A stretch of DNA of 64,000 bases from Aliidiomarina minuta (GTDB lineage: Bacteria > Pseudomonadota > Gammaproteobacteria > Enterobacterales > Alteromonadaceae). The stretch is taken from assembly GCF_003987145.1 (NCBI RefSeq), contig NZ_PIPL01000002.1:248001-312000 (forward strand), written 5' to 3'. Shown here piece after piece: positions 43,755-53,769 of the stretch. The notes beneath the pieces were generated by a model, which did no database searches, was not told the origin of the DNA, and was given only the letters and a program-made list of their open reading frames with translations. Position numbers and translations under genes: made by a program. Position 1 is the stretch's first letter. Each line of letters starts with the position of its first letter.

Positions 43755-44281
43755 TGATCGACCTCAAAGATTTGACTCATAGTTTGCAGCAACAATACCG
43801 GGCACCTGTTGAAAAGTGGGACCCTCCCTTTTGTGGTGATATCGACATTCGTATTACGGCAGACGGGGAGTGGTTATATCAGGGGTCTCCTATCAAGCGC
43901 GTGGAATTGGTGCGTTTATTTGCTAGTGTTTTGTGGCGGGAAAATGACGAATATTATTTAATTACGCCTGCAGAAAAAGTCAGAATTGTTGTAGAAGATT
44001 GCCCTTTTATTGTCACTGAATGGCATAACCCAGAGGATAAACCTGATTTAATTCAACTGGTTACTAATATCGGTGAGGTTTATATCTTGTCTCATGAGCA
44101 TCCCCTACGTATTGTAGATTCTTTACCAGCGGTCGAAATCCGTGACGGTTTTTTGGCGCGAGTCCACCGAAACGTGTATTATCAATGGGCCGCTCTGGCT
44201 GAAGAAGCCAGAGACGATGAAAAAGCAGGATATTATCTTCAAAGTGGTGACGCCCGATTTTGGTTAGGACCGCAATCCTAG
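43754..44281 (+). CDS. DUF1285-family protein
   Basis: 175 residues from ATG 43754, which overlaps the stop of the LuxR-type gene; an upstream GTG frame would run into that gene. Matches DUF1285 by PVEKWDPPFCGDIDIRITADGEWLYQGSPI, RLFASVLWREND-YYLITPAEKVRI-VED-PFIV and LARVHRNVYYQ. Function is unknown; the family is small, cytoplasmic and beta-rich. Coupled translation with the regulator and a position 37 bp before flrA suggest co-expression with flagellar control genes, but the gene is also common outside such clusters. Confidence 0.85.
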   Translation: MIDLKDLTHSLQQQYRAPVEKWDPPFCGDIDIRITADGEWLYQGSPIKRVELVRLFASVLWRENDEYYLITPAEKVRIVVEDCPFIVTEWHNPEDKPDLIQLVTNIGEVYILSHEHPLRIVDSLPAVEIRDGFLARVHRNVYYQWAALAEEARDDEKAGYYLQSGDARFWLGPQS

Positions 44282-44318
44282 GGGTGGTAGGCCAATTGAG
44301 CCTTATCAGGGGTTGTAA

Positions 44319-45779
44319 ATGCAACATAACAAGACAATATATCTGGTAGATGAAGCCGATAAGCGTTGCCAGCAATTGGCAACCTTGCTTGAGTTCGTGG
44401 GTGAGCGGCCATTGCTGGTTGCAGCTGGCGACTTGGAACAGGTGTTTAAACGCCAGCAGAAGTTACCCTTCTGTATTATCGCAGGTACTTCTGTAGATGC
44501 AGAAAGTCTGATTAAAGAACATACTACTATCCCTTTCCTGCTCACTCCAGAGCAGCATGAGAGCATATTGGATTGTGCGAATGCGCTGGGGCAGATTCCC
44601 GATGGTGTCAGTTATTCCGAACTTACCCAGATGCTGCATTATTGTCAGGAGTACCATCGTCAGCGCCCTCAACATCAATTGTCGAACGGACAGACCCTAC
44701 ACCAGCAGGATTTGATGCGAAACCTGGTGGGGCACAGCCAGGGAATTGAAGAGGTTCGCACGCTGATCACTCAGGTGGCCAGTACCAATGCTAATGTACT
44801 GATATTGGGTGAATCAGGTACCGGTAAGGAAGTTACCGCGCGAGCCATTCATGATTTGTCTTCTCGTTATGAAGGTCCCTTTGTACCTGTTAACTGCGGT
44901 GCTATCCCCGGTGATTTGCTCGAAAGCGAATTATTTGGCCATGAGAAAGGTGCTTTTACCGGCGCTATCAGCACCCGAAAAGGTCGTTTTGAAATGGCCG
45001 AGGGCGGCACTTTATTCCTTGATGAAATTGGTGATATGCCAATGCCAATGCAGGTTAAACTTCTACGTGTTCTGCAGGAACGGGTTTTTGAACGAGTCGG
45101 CGGTAGTAAACAAATCGTGGCCGATGTGCGAATTGTTGCAGCGACACACCGTAAACTGGATACCATGATCAAGCATGGCCAGTTCCGTGAAGATTTATAC
45201 TATCGTCTGAATGTATTCCCGGTTGAAGTGCCCTCTTTGCGTGAGCGTAGGGAAGATATTCCATTACTGGTTCGTGAATTATTACGCAGACTGGCGACAG
45301 AACAGGGCATACGTCTTAAATTTACCGAGTCGGCGATAGCCTCTCTGGCGGAACACAACTGGCCGGGTAATGTTCGGGAACTGGCTAATCTTATCGAACG
45401 TATGAGCATCACTCATCCTGACGGTGTTATTGACGTACATGATTTGCCAGTCAAATACCGCCACGTTGATAGTCCTCAGTTTATTCCGGAATACCCGGAA
45501 GAGATTCACGAACGGGATGCCTTGACGGCGATTTTTTCGGATGATGAAGAAACGCTCGACAATGTGCTTTACCCTGGTGAAGACAAGCCAGGTGTGATGA
45601 CTCAGTTGCCTCCGGAAGGAGTGGATTTAAAAAGTCTGCTGGGTGAACTTGAAGTGGATCTTATTCGTCAGGCGCTGGAGCAACAGGACTGGATTGTAGC
45701 AAGGGCGGCCGAACTTTTAGGAATGCGAAGAACCACGCTGGTGGAAAAAATGCGCAAATACGAATTAAAGCGTAATTAA
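44319..45779 (+). CDS. flrA: Sigma-54-dependent flagellar master regulator FlrA/FleQ
   Basis: 486 residues. N-terminal FleQ-type domain (~1-125; no phosphoacceptor receiver), AAA+ domain (~140-380) with Walker A GESGTGKE, the sigma-54 contact loop GAFTGA, Walker B GGTLFLDEIGD and arginine-finger region, and a Fis-type helix-turn-helix at the C-terminus (DWIVARAAELLGMRRTTLVEKMRKYEL). FleQ proteins bind c-di-GMP at the AAA+ domain, linking it to the nearby c-di-GMP enzymes. It heads the flagellar cascade and the sigma-54 promoter right after it should be its first target. Confidence 0.95.
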   Translation: MQHNKTIYLVDEADKRCQQLATLLEFVGERPLLVAAGDLEQVFKRQQKLPFCIIAGTSVDAESLIKEHTTIPFLLTPEQHESILDCANALGQIPDGVSYSELTQMLHYCQEYHRQRPQHQLSNGQTLHQQDLMRNLVGHSQGIEEVRTLITQVASTNANVLILGESGTGKEVTARAIHDLSSRYEGPFVPVNCGAIPGDLLESELFGHEKGAFTGAISTRKGRFEMAEGGTLFLDEIGDMPMPMQVKLLRVLQERVFERVGGSKQIVADVRIVAATHRKLDTMIKHGQFREDLYYRLNVFPVEVPSLRERREDIPLLVRELLRRLATEQGIRLKFTESAIASLAEHNWPGNVRELANLIERMSITHPDGVIDVHDLPVKYRHVDSPQFIPEYPEEIHERDALTAIFSDDEETLDNVLYPGEDKPGVMTQLPPEGVDLKSLLGELEVDLIRQALEQQDWIVARAAELLGMRRTTLVEKMRKYELKRN

Positions 45780-45802
45780 TTGTTAAGAAAGCGCAAATTT
45801 GA

Positions 45803-45818
45803 TGGCATAGCCATTGCA
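45803..45818 (+). promoter_or_regulatory. Sigma-54 promoter of flrBC
   Basis: TGGCATAGCCATTGCA: GG (45804-45805) and GC (45816-45817) are exactly 10 bases apart and the -12 box is TTGCA. Lies 33 bases before flrB. Confidence 0.88.
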
Positions 45819-45851
45819 TAACTCCCGCTGTTGGCAGTAAAGGATGGTTTT

Positions 45852-46868
45852 ATGACGCAAGCGGCTGCAGTGGCGCAAAAGGTGCAAATGGACTCTGTTT
45901 TGGCAGCTATGCCAAATGGGGTGCTTATGCTCGATTCCCGAGGGGTTATTAGCTCTGCAAACCCCGCCGCTGAGCGCTTACTTGGTCAGCAACTGAACGG
46001 TGAGTTGTGGCGGGATGTGATTAGTTCAGCCTTTTCCCCGCGTGAAGATGATGGCCATGAAGTTTCGTTGGTTTCAGGTCAACGGGTGCGCCTGGATATT
46101 TCCTCTTTGCAGCCAGATCCTGGTCAACTAATTGTTATTACTGACATGTCAGAGACTCGGGCGTTGCAGGCCAGAGTAGGCCAGATGCAGCGTTTATCAG
46201 CGATGGGCCGGATGGTTGCTTCGCTGGCACACCAGATTCGAACTCCTTTGTCAGCGGCTATGTTATACGCAGAAAACCTGCGTCGCGATAAATTGCCTTC
46301 AGCGCAACGTGAAAAATTCAGTCGTAAACTAACTGACCGATTACAGGACTTGGAGCAACAGGTGAATGACATGTTGCTATTTGCTAAAAGTGGCGAGCAA
46401 TTACCTGTTGAGCACTTATTTTTGAATGATGTTGTTCGCGAAGTAGCGGAACAAGTAGAACCATTAGCACAGCGTGAAAGTATTCAACTGGAAGTCGTAA
46501 TCGCAGATGAAGATGCTGAATTTATTGGCAATATGTCGGCTTTGACGAGCGCTATTCAAAACCTGGTTATGAACGCGTTGCAAGCCTGCCCTAAGAATAG
46601 TCGGGTAGGTATAGCTGCAAGTCTTAATGAAGAACAGCTTTTTATTCAGGTGCTGGATAACGGCCCCGGTATAGATAAAAAAGATCTGGAACATATTTTC
46701 ACCCCGTTTTTCACTCGCAAATCACAGGGCACCGGGCTGGGTCTGGCTGTGGTTAAAACAGTCGCCAAAGCTCATCAGGGAAGCATCAGAGTGGATAGCG
46801 AAGTTGGTCGGGGTACTATTTTTACGCTAGCGTTGCCGGTTTACCGGGGGAATAATAAGCATGAATGA
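45852..46868 (+). CDS. flrB: Flagellar sensor histidine kinase FlrB/FleS
   Basis: 338 residues, soluble. ATG 45852 has GGATG upstream; TTG 45831 is too close to the sigma-54 promoter start. PAS domain (~15-115: AMPNGVLMLDSRGVISSANPAAERLLG), HisKA with His in SLAHQIRTPLS, HATPase with NLVMNALQACP, DNGPGIDKKDL, FTPFFTRK and GTGLGLAVV. It phosphorylates FlrC. Overlaps flrC by 8 bp. Confidence 0.94.
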   Translation: MTQAAAVAQKVQMDSVLAAMPNGVLMLDSRGVISSANPAAERLLGQQLNGELWRDVISSAFSPREDDGHEVSLVSGQRVRLDISSLQPDPGQLIVITDMSETRALQARVGQMQRLSAMGRMVASLAHQIRTPLSAAMLYAENLRRDKLPSAQREKFSRKLTDRLQDLEQQVNDMLLFAKSGEQLPVEHLFLNDVVREVAEQVEPLAQRESIQLEVVIADEDAEFIGNMSALTSAIQNLVMNALQACPKNSRVGIAASLNEEQLFIQVLDNGPGIDKKDLEHIFTPFFTRKSQGTGLGLAVVKTVAKAHQGSIRVDSEVGRGTIFTLALPVYRGNNKHE

Positions 46869-48216
46869 TGAGCGCCAAATCCTGATTGTGGAAGATGATA
46901 AAAATCTACAGGAAGCTATTGTGGATACACTGGAACTGAATGGCTTCCAGTGTCTGACTGCTGATTCTGCTGAAGATGCTTTATTGAGCCTGAAGCAGGA
47001 AGTCGTCGATATGGTGATCAGTGACGTTCAGATGCCTGGATTAAGCGGATTGCAGTTGCTGAACAGCATGCAACGCCAGGGCTTAGTGATTCCTACACTG
47101 ATGATGACCGCATATGCCAAAGTTGATGATGCGGTAACAGCCATGCGCGCTGGCGCACTGGACTACCTCAGTAAACCTTTTTCCACCGAGCGTTTGTTAG
47201 AGTTAGTTAATCGCTATTTACCCGCTAAGTCAGTCACCAGTGGTCAGCCGGTGGTTGGTGATAGTAACAGTGAACAAATGCTGAAGCTGGCAAGACGAGT
47301 CGCAAATACCGAAGCAACAGTAATGGTGACAGGCCCGAGCGGGTCGGGTAAAGAGGTGCTGGCTCAATATATTCACCAACAGTCGACGCGTAGTGACGGA
47401 CCTTTTGTGGCCATTAACTGTGCCGCGATTCCTGAAAACATGCTGGAATCAACCCTGTTTGGTTATGAGAAAGGTGCTTTTACCGGAGCTATACAGGCTA
47501 ATCCAGGTAAGTTTGAGCAGGCCCAGGGTGGCACCCTGCTATTGGATGAAATCACTGAAATGGATTTAAGCCTGCAATCTAAGTTATTGCGTGTTTTACA
47601 GGAACGTCAGGTAGAACGCCTGGGTGGGCGCAAAACTATTGAACTGGATGTACGGATTATAGCCACTAGCAATAGAGACCTTAAAGCGGCGGTTGCTGAC
47701 GGCGTATTTCGCGAAGATTTATATTATCGTTTGAATGTGTTCCCGTTAAACTGGCGTCCGTTGCAGGATCGCGCTGGTGATATTTTACCTTTGGCTGAAC
47801 ATTTACTTAATCGGCACTGTGAACGGAATAGTCAGGTCACACCAACCTTTACCGACTGCGCTAAGCGCAAAATGCAGGAATACAATTGGCCGGGAAATGT
47901 GCGTGAACTGGAGAACGTAATTCAGCGTGCGTTGATCTTGCATTCGGATGGGCAGGTCAGCGCTGACGACTTATTACTGGACGATGGTTTTGCTGCAGCA
48001 ACTGAAGCTAGTGTGGAAAGTGCGCCTGAATTGGATGATGGCACACCGGAACGCCTGGGTAGTGAATTAAAACAGCAGGAACAACAGATTATTCTGGATA
48101 TGTTGAAACGTTGTAACGGCAAACGTAAAGATGTTGCCGAGAATCTGGGTATCAGCGCCAGAACCTTGCGTTATAAATTAGCTCAGATGCGCGAACAAGG
48201 GATAGAGTTGCCATAG
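46861..48216 (+). CDS. flrC: Flagellar sigma-54 response regulator FlrC/FleR
   Basis: 451 residues. Receiver (~5-118: VEDDKN, ISDVQMPG, MTAYA, SKPF), AAA+ domain (~135-365) with GPSGSGKE, GAFTGA and GGTLLLDEITE, and a Fis-type helix-turn-helix (GKRKDVAENLGISARTLRYKL). Phosphorylated FlrC activates later basal body and hook operons with sigma-54; candidate targets are the promoters before fliE, fliK and fliM. Confidence 0.95.
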   Translation: MNDERQILIVEDDKNLQEAIVDTLELNGFQCLTADSAEDALLSLKQEVVDMVISDVQMPGLSGLQLLNSMQRQGLVIPTLMMTAYAKVDDAVTAMRAGALDYLSKPFSTERLLELVNRYLPAKSVTSGQPVVGDSNSEQMLKLARRVANTEATVMVTGPSGSGKEVLAQYIHQQSTRSDGPFVAINCAAIPENMLESTLFGYEKGAFTGAIQANPGKFEQAQGGTLLLDEITEMDLSLQSKLLRVLQERQVERLGGRKTIELDVRIIATSNRDLKAAVADGVFREDLYYRLNVFPLNWRPLQDRAGDILPLAEHLLNRHCERNSQVTPTFTDCAKRKMQEYNWPGNVRELENVIQRALILHSDGQVSADDLLLDDGFAAATEASVESAPELDDGTPERLGSELKQQEQQIILDMLKRCNGKRKDVAENLGISARTLRYKLAQMREQGIELP

Positions 48217-48224
48217 AATAAAAG

Positions 48225-48242
48225 TTGGCGCTTTCTTTGCAT
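48225..48242 (+). promoter_or_regulatory. Sigma-54 promoter of fliE operon
   Basis: TTGGCGCTTTCTTTGCAT: GG (48227-48228), N10, GC (48239-48240). A very good match; 75 bases before fliE. Confidence 0.9.
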
Positions 48243-48316
48243 AGAATATCTTTACGGAAGATTTACAGGGCGCGCGCCTAAAAATTGACGCCAGGCGACG
48301 CTTTTGGGGGAAACCA

Positions 48317-48664
48317 ATGAACGTTAAAAGCAATCATCTTTACAGCGAAATGCAGAGCATGCTCTCTGAAATGCGTCCTGAAGCTCAGCAGCTGGACCGC
48401 ATGAATCAGCTGAATCGTGTTAATGAGACGAATCAAACCCAGTCCGATTTTGGCGGTATGCTTAAATCGGCGATTGATAACATTAATGAGTTGCAAACGG
48501 ATGCTCGTGACTTGCAGACCCGGGTTGAAATGGGTGACAGCAGTGTATCATTGGCTGAGGCTATGATCGCGGCACAAAAATCCAGCATCGCCTTTGAGGC
48601 TGGTGTGCAAGTGCGCAACAAGGTTGTGGACGCCTATGAAAAGATTATGAATATGCCGGTGTAA
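48317..48664 (+). CDS. fliE: Flagellar MS-ring/rod junction protein FliE
   Basis: 115 residues. Links the MS ring to the proximal rod. C-terminal signature VSLAEAMIAAQKSSIAFEAGVQVRNKVVDAYEKIMNMPV-like region is complete; the N-terminus is Met/Gln-rich and variable. First gene of the fliEFGHIJ run, with its own sigma-54 promoter. Confidence 0.95.
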   Translation: MNVKSNHLYSEMQSMLSEMRPEAQQLDRMNQLNRVNETNQTQSDFGGMLKSAIDNINELQTDARDLQTRVEMGDSSVSLAEAMIAAQKSSIAFEAGVQVRNKVVDAYEKIMNMPV

Positions 48665-48694
48665 ACCAGCCTATTCAAAGCAGGAGTATAAATC

Positions 48695-50413
48695 ATGGCA
48701 GAATCCACTGACCTGGTGGCTTCAAAGCAGGACTTTCCTGCCAGCAAAGACTCTAATAAAGACAGCTCATCCGGCGAAGAACAGAAATCTGGTTTCTTAA
48801 GCGGGCTGGGTAATTTCGACGTATTACGTCAGATTATTATTGTCGTTGCGCTGGCCATTTGTCTGGCGATCGCAGTTTTCATTATGATCTGGGTACAGGA
48901 ACCCGATTATCGCCCGCTTGGCGAACTGGAAACAGCTGAGCTGGTCGAAACTCTGGATTTCCTGGATGCTAATCGACATGACTACCGTGTTGAAGGCAAC
49001 ACGGTTTATGTACGTGAGTCAGCCTACAGTGATATACGCCTGCAAATGACCCGCCAGGGTATGGGCCCTGCACACCGCTCTGGTGGTGATGATTTTCTGA
49101 TGCAGGATCCTGGTTTTGGCGTCAGCCAGCGACTGGAAACTGAACGTTTAAAATACTCCCGTGAGCAACAACTGGCTCGCACTATTGAAGATATGCAGTC
49201 GATCAGTAAAGCCCGGGTTTTACTGGCGGTACCTCGTGAAAATGTATTTGCCCGTCGCGAACGGCAACCCAGTGCCAGTGTCATGGTGAATACGCGGCGT
49301 CCTCAGTTAGGCCGTGAAGAAATCGACTCAATCGTCGACTTAGTAGCTTCGGCTGTTCCGCAACTGACTCCTAATCAGGTCACAGTGACTGACCAGAATG
49401 GTAAATTGCTGCATTCTGGTTCACGTACTGAACTTTCTGCTCAGGCACGACGCGAATATGAGATTGAACGACAGCGTGAACAGGAGTACCTGGATAAAAT
49501 TGACAATATTCTGTCGCCTGTTGTCGGTTATGGTAACTATACGTCCCAGGTCGATGTGACTATGGACTTCACTTCGGTAGAGCAGACTCAACGCACTTTT
49601 AATCCAGACTTGCCGGCTATCCGCAGTGAAATGCTAATCGAAGATAATACGATTGGCGGTGGTATTGGAGGTATCCCCGGAGCGCTGAGTAATCAGCCGC
49701 CACTGGATTCTGATATTCCTGAAGAAGTGGGGCCTGGAATGGCGGGCGCGCCAGTGCCCGGTCGTAATCACCGGGAACGGACCCGTAATTATGAATTAGA
49801 TCAGACTATTAGCCATACGCGCCAGCAAAGCGGCGTATTGCAGCGCTTAAGTGTCTCTGTAGCACTGGATTTCCGGGATGTGACTAACGCTGAAGGGGAG
49901 ACCGTACAGGAACCCTTTACGCAGGAAGAGTTAGCTGACCTCCGCCGTATGTTGCAGGGCGGCCTGGGCTTTAATATGAATAGAGGTGACTCTCTGGAAG
50001 TGGTCGCGTTCCCTTTCATTCGCTCGCCTTTATTTGATGAAGCACGTGCCCCATGGTGGGAAGAACCCTGGTTCTGGCGTTTGATGCGTCTAGTGGCCGG
50101 CGTGTTGGTTATATCGGTATTGATTATTACTGTAGTACGACCAATGCTGCGTAAGCTTATCTATCCGGATGAAAGCGCAGATGATGGTATTGATGAATTA
50201 CTGGCGCGGGATGAGGATCTGGGCGACGAAACTATTGACATGCTGACCGAACAGTTTGATGGCGATTCGATAGGTTTCTCACCGGATGGTACGCTACAGT
50301 TGCCCGATCTGCATAAAGATGAAGATTTATTAAAAGCAGTACGTGCCCTGGTTGCCAACGAACCTGAGCTTTCTTCTCAGGTTGTAAAAGCATGGTTGAA
50401 TGAAGATGTCTGA
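48695..50413 (+). CDS. fliF: Flagellar MS-ring protein FliF
   Basis: 572 residues. Forms the inner-membrane ring. TM1 at ~46-68, secretin-like ring-building domains (PDYRPLGELE, AYSDIRLQMTRQGMG, ARVLLAVPRENVFARRERQPSASVMV), TM2 at ~460-480, and a cytoplasmic tail ending ALVANEPELSSQVVKAWLNED, the FliG-binding site. CAGGAG precedes the start. Overlaps fliG by 14 bp. Confidence 0.97.
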   Translation: MAESTDLVASKQDFPASKDSNKDSSSGEEQKSGFLSGLGNFDVLRQIIIVVALAICLAIAVFIMIWVQEPDYRPLGELETAELVETLDFLDANRHDYRVEGNTVYVRESAYSDIRLQMTRQGMGPAHRSGGDDFLMQDPGFGVSQRLETERLKYSREQQLARTIEDMQSISKARVLLAVPRENVFARRERQPSASVMVNTRRPQLGREEIDSIVDLVASAVPQLTPNQVTVTDQNGKLLHSGSRTELSAQARREYEIERQREQEYLDKIDNILSPVVGYGNYTSQVDVTMDFTSVEQTQRTFNPDLPAIRSEMLIEDNTIGGGIGGIPGALSNQPPLDSDIPEEVGPGMAGAPVPGRNHRERTRNYELDQTISHTRQQSGVLQRLSVSVALDFRDVTNAEGETVQEPFTQEELADLRRMLQGGLGFNMNRGDSLEVVAFPFIRSPLFDEARAPWWEEPWFWRLMRLVAGVLVISVLIITVVRPMLRKLIYPDESADDGIDELLARDEDLGDETIDMLTEQFDGDSIGFSPDGTLQLPDLHKDEDLLKAVRALVANEPELSSQVVKAWLNEDV

Positions 50414-51476
50414 AGCAGAAGCTAAAACAAAAAGACGCACTCTGGCGCAAATTGATGATGATGCCGCCTTTGATGTTCATAAACTAAGTGGTGTCGAAAA
50501 AGCTGCCATTTTGCTGTTGAGCCTGTCTGAAGAAGATGCGGCGCAAATTCTGAAACACCTGGAACCTAAACAGGTGCAGCGGGTAGGTATGGCTATGGCG
50601 AGTCTTGAAGACTTCAGCCAGGAAAAGGTCAATGCCGTGCACAGCCTGTTCCTGGAAGAAATCCAGGAATTCACCACCATTGGCTTCAAGAGTGAAGAGT
50701 TTGTGCGTAAAGCACTTACCGCGGCTCTGGGTGAAGACAAAGCCGGCAATCTTATTGAACAGATTGTTATGGGCAGCGGTGCTAAAGGTCTGGACTCTCT
50801 TAAATGGATGGATTCTAAGCAGGTCGCAACCCTCATTCGCAATGAACATCCGCAGATTCAGACAATTGTCTTGTCCTATCTGGACCCTGAACAATCTGCC
50901 GAAATCATGGCCCAGTTTACCGAGAAAGTTCGCCTGGACTTAATGATGCGTATTGCCAACCTGGAAGAAGTTCAACCAGCAGCGTTGCAGGAATTAAACG
51001 AAATCATGGAGAAGCAGTTCGCCGGTCAGTCGGGTGCGCAGGCAGCCAAAATGGGCGGCCTGAAAGCAGCTGCGAATATCATGAACTATCTGGATACCAG
51101 TGTCGAAGGCCCGCTAATGGATTCTATCCGCGAGCAGGACGAAGAGATGAGTCAGCAGATTCAGGATCTGATGTTTGTTTTCGAAAACCTTATCGATGTC
51201 GACGACCGTGGTATTCAGACTTTGCTGCGTGAAGTGGAAGGCGAAGTCTTGCAAAAAGCGCTTAAAGGCACTGATGACAAGCTGAAAGAAAAAATATTCC
51301 GCAATATGTCAAAACGTGCAGCTGAACTGCTGCAGGACGATCTGGAAGCTATGGGTCCAGTGCGTATTGGCGATGTAGAAACTGCACAAAAAGATATACT
51401 TGCTATAGCCCGACGCCTGGCTGATTCAGGCGAAATCATGTTGGGTGGTGGCACTAATGATGAATTCTTGTTCTAA
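50400..51476 (+). CDS. fliG: Flagellar motor switch protein FliG
   Basis: 358 residues if ATG 50400 is used; ATG 50406 is equally possible. Three helical domains: N-terminal FliF-binding (LSGVEKAAILLLSLSEEDAAQILKHL), middle with the EHPQIQTIVLSYLDPEQSAEI (EHPQ) motif, and C-terminal torque helix region (VFENLIDVDDRGIQTLLREV, KALKGTDDKLKEKIFRNMSKRAAE). Interacts with stator and FliM. Confidence 0.96.
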   Translation: MKMSEAEAKTKRRTLAQIDDDAAFDVHKLSGVEKAAILLLSLSEEDAAQILKHLEPKQVQRVGMAMASLEDFSQEKVNAVHSLFLEEIQEFTTIGFKSEEFVRKALTAALGEDKAGNLIEQIVMGSGAKGLDSLKWMDSKQVATLIRNEHPQIQTIVLSYLDPEQSAEIMAQFTEKVRLDLMMRIANLEEVQPAALQELNEIMEKQFAGQSGAQAAKMGGLKAAANIMNYLDTSVEGPLMDSIREQDEEMSQQIQDLMFVFENLIDVDDRGIQTLLREVEGEVLQKALKGTDDKLKEKIFRNMSKRAAELLQDDLEAMGPVRIGDVETAQKDILAIARRLADSGEIMLGGGTNDEFLF

Positions 51477-51491
51477 CACTCTGGAGTGGTC

Positions 51492-52448
51492 ATGAGTAAA
51501 ACCGATCGTTCGGGTGCTGGGGAACAGACTTCACGCTGGGAGTATCCCGATATTACCAGTGAAGAGCATTTGCAGACTGAGCGGCGCAATGCGGTTAACA
51601 AACCTATGCGCTGGCAGTTTGAGCCACCTGAAGAAGAACCTGAAGATGACGAGGAAGACGGCGAGCCGAATGCGCTCACCGCTGAAATGCTGGAAAAAAT
51701 TCAGCATGAAGCACAGCAGGAAGGTTATGCCCAGGGGCATGATGAAGGCTTAAAGGCCGGGCATGAAGAAGGTTACCAGTCGGGTTATGAAGAAGGCCTG
51801 TTAAAAGGTAAAGAAGTTGGTGAAAGCGAAGCCCGTATTGTCGGTGAACAAGCGGCAGAGGAGCTGAGTATGCGCTGGCAACAGCTCTTCGAACATATGC
51901 GCCACCCTGCGCTACAAATTAATGAAGCGGTTGAACGTCAGCTGGTAGCTATGACTGCGTCTTTGGCCCAGGCTGTCTGTCTGCATGAAATAAATACCAA
52001 CCCTGAGATTATCTGCAAGGTGGTCCAAAAAGCCGTTGCTGAGTTGGGTGAAGAGGGGACAAAACTGACCCTGAGTCTGCACCCTGAGGATCTGGAATTA
52101 ATTAAGCAACGCTGGAGTGAAGAAGAGCGTACTGAAGCTGGCTGGAAACTCAGCGTTGATGAATCGCTGACGCGCGGTGGTTGTGTTGTTATTACCCCCG
52201 TTACCCGGGTAGATGCGACTCTGGAATCGAGAATCGCAGATGTATTTAAATACTATATTCAGGGTATGCAAGCGCCTGCGAGTGAATCTATGCGTTCTGA
52301 GCCGCAGCAGGATGCGGTTGAGATGACACGTCGGCATCAGGCTCAGAAAGCTGAACAAAAAGCCCAGCAAGAGGCTGCAGAAGAGCAAAAGCAGCCCGAA
52401 CAGGACACAAACAACAACCAGGATAAGGCTGATGGCAGCGCAGACTGA
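51492..52448 (+). CDS. fliH: Flagellar export ATPase regulator FliH
   Basis: 318 residues; ATG 51492 with TGGAG 6 bases upstream. Negative regulator and tether of FliI. The GxxxG-type repeat region is seen as QEGYAQGHDEGLKAGHEEGY followed by SGYEEGLLKG. Longer than the usual ~230-260 residues because of an acidic N-terminal part and a low-complexity Gln/Glu/Asn tail (~275-318). Overlaps fliI by 17 bp. Confidence 0.93.
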   Translation: MSKTDRSGAGEQTSRWEYPDITSEEHLQTERRNAVNKPMRWQFEPPEEEPEDDEEDGEPNALTAEMLEKIQHEAQQEGYAQGHDEGLKAGHEEGYQSGYEEGLLKGKEVGESEARIVGEQAAEELSMRWQQLFEHMRHPALQINEAVERQLVAMTASLAQAVCLHEINTNPEIICKVVQKAVAELGEEGTKLTLSLHPEDLELIKQRWSEEERTEAGWKLSVDESLTRGGCVVITPVTRVDATLESRIADVFKYYIQGMQAPASESMRSEPQQDAVEMTRRHQAQKAEQKAQQEAAEEQKQPEQDTNNNQDKADGSAD

Positions 52449-53766
52449 GCTTGAGCGACGGCTCGAACAGCGCAGCCAGTATATCCGGCCCGCGCGTTTA
52501 CAAAGCAGTGGTCGCCTTACCCGGGTTGTAGGGCTTACTTTCGAAGCGATAGGCTGCAGCGCAGGTATTGGTTCTTTGTGTGCAGTGGAGACCGCGGGTG
52601 GCGAAGTACTGGCCGAAGTGGTTGGCTTTTCTGGTGATATCCTCTTCTTAATGCCTGCGGATGATGCTCATGGTGTTATCCCGGGTGCTCGTGTGCGACC
52701 TCTTATTGATCAGGTAGGCATCCCACTGGGTATTGAGTTATTAGGACGGGTTATTGATGGTGCTGGCAATCCATTGGACGGCTTAGGCCCTATCAATACG
52801 CAACGTCACGGTACGCGACAACATAAAAAAATGAACCCACTGGCCAGGCGGCCTGTACGTGAACCTCTGGATGTTGGAGTGACCGCTATTAATGCACTGA
52901 TGACCGTTGGCAAAGGTCAGCGGATGGGGCTTTTCGCTGGTAGTGGCGTTGGTAAAAGTGTTTTGCTCGGTATGATGACCCGAGGGTCTACGGCTGATGT
53001 GATAGTGGTAGGGCTGATTGGTGAGCGGGGCCGCGAAGTTAAAGAGTTTATCGAAGATATTCTGGGTGAGCAGGGGCGTAAACGCAGTGTAGTAGTTGCG
53101 GCACCGGCTGATCAGTCGCCCTTAATGCGTCTGCGCGGTTGTGAAACCGCGGCTCAGATCGCTGAATACTTTCGTGATCAGGGCCTGAATGTCTTGCTAT
53201 TGATGGATTCATTAACCCGTTATGCCATGGCGCAACGGGAAATTGCTCTTGCGATTGGCGAGCCACCAGCAACTAAAGGTTATCCGCCTTCAGTATTTGC
53301 CCGCTTACCTGCGTTGGTTGAACGAGCGGGGAATGGCGGTGATGGTCAGGGTTCGATAACTGCATTTTATACGGTATTAACGGAAGGCGATGACTTACAG
53401 GACCCTATTGCGGATTCTGCACGGGCTATTCTGGACGGCCATGTGGTATTGAGCCGTCGTCTGGCGGAGTCAGGCCATTATCCAGCCATAGATATTGAAT
53501 CGTCGGTAAGTCGAGTGATGCCTCAGGTAGTGACACCGGAACATTTGCAACATGCCATGGCGGTTAAACAAGTCTATTCGACTTACCAGCAAAACCGCGA
53601 TCTTATTAGCATAGGTGCTTATAGCAAAGGGTCAGACCCGCGTGTTGATAAAGCGATTCAAATGTTACCTCTTGTGGAAAAATTCTTGCAGCAGGGAATG
53701 CTGGATATCGCTCCGTTTGACGACTGCGTTGCTGTGCTTGGCCAACTTGCAAATCGGGCGGGCTAA
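52432..53766 (+). CDS. fliI: Flagellar export ATPase FliI
   Basis: 444 residues. Soluble hexameric ATPase of the type III export gate. Walker A is GLFAGSGVGKSVLLG, Walker B LNVLLLMDSLTR, with GERGREVKEF and the catalytic EGDDLQDPIAD segment. Start lies inside fliH. Confidence 0.97.
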   Translation: MAAQTELERRLEQRSQYIRPARLQSSGRLTRVVGLTFEAIGCSAGIGSLCAVETAGGEVLAEVVGFSGDILFLMPADDAHGVIPGARVRPLIDQVGIPLGIELLGRVIDGAGNPLDGLGPINTQRHGTRQHKKMNPLARRPVREPLDVGVTAINALMTVGKGQRMGLFAGSGVGKSVLLGMMTRGSTADVIVVGLIGERGREVKEFIEDILGEQGRKRSVVVAAPADQSPLMRLRGCETAAQIAEYFRDQGLNVLLLMDSLTRYAMAQREIALAIGEPPATKGYPPSVFARLPALVERAGNGGDGQGSITAFYTVLTEGDDLQDPIADSARAILDGHVVLSRRLAESGHYPAIDIESSVSRVMPQVVTPEHLQHAMAVKQVYSTYQQNRDLISIGAYSKGSDPRVDKAIQMLPLVEKFLQQGMLDIAPFDDCVAVLGQLANRAG

Positions 53767-53769
53767 GGT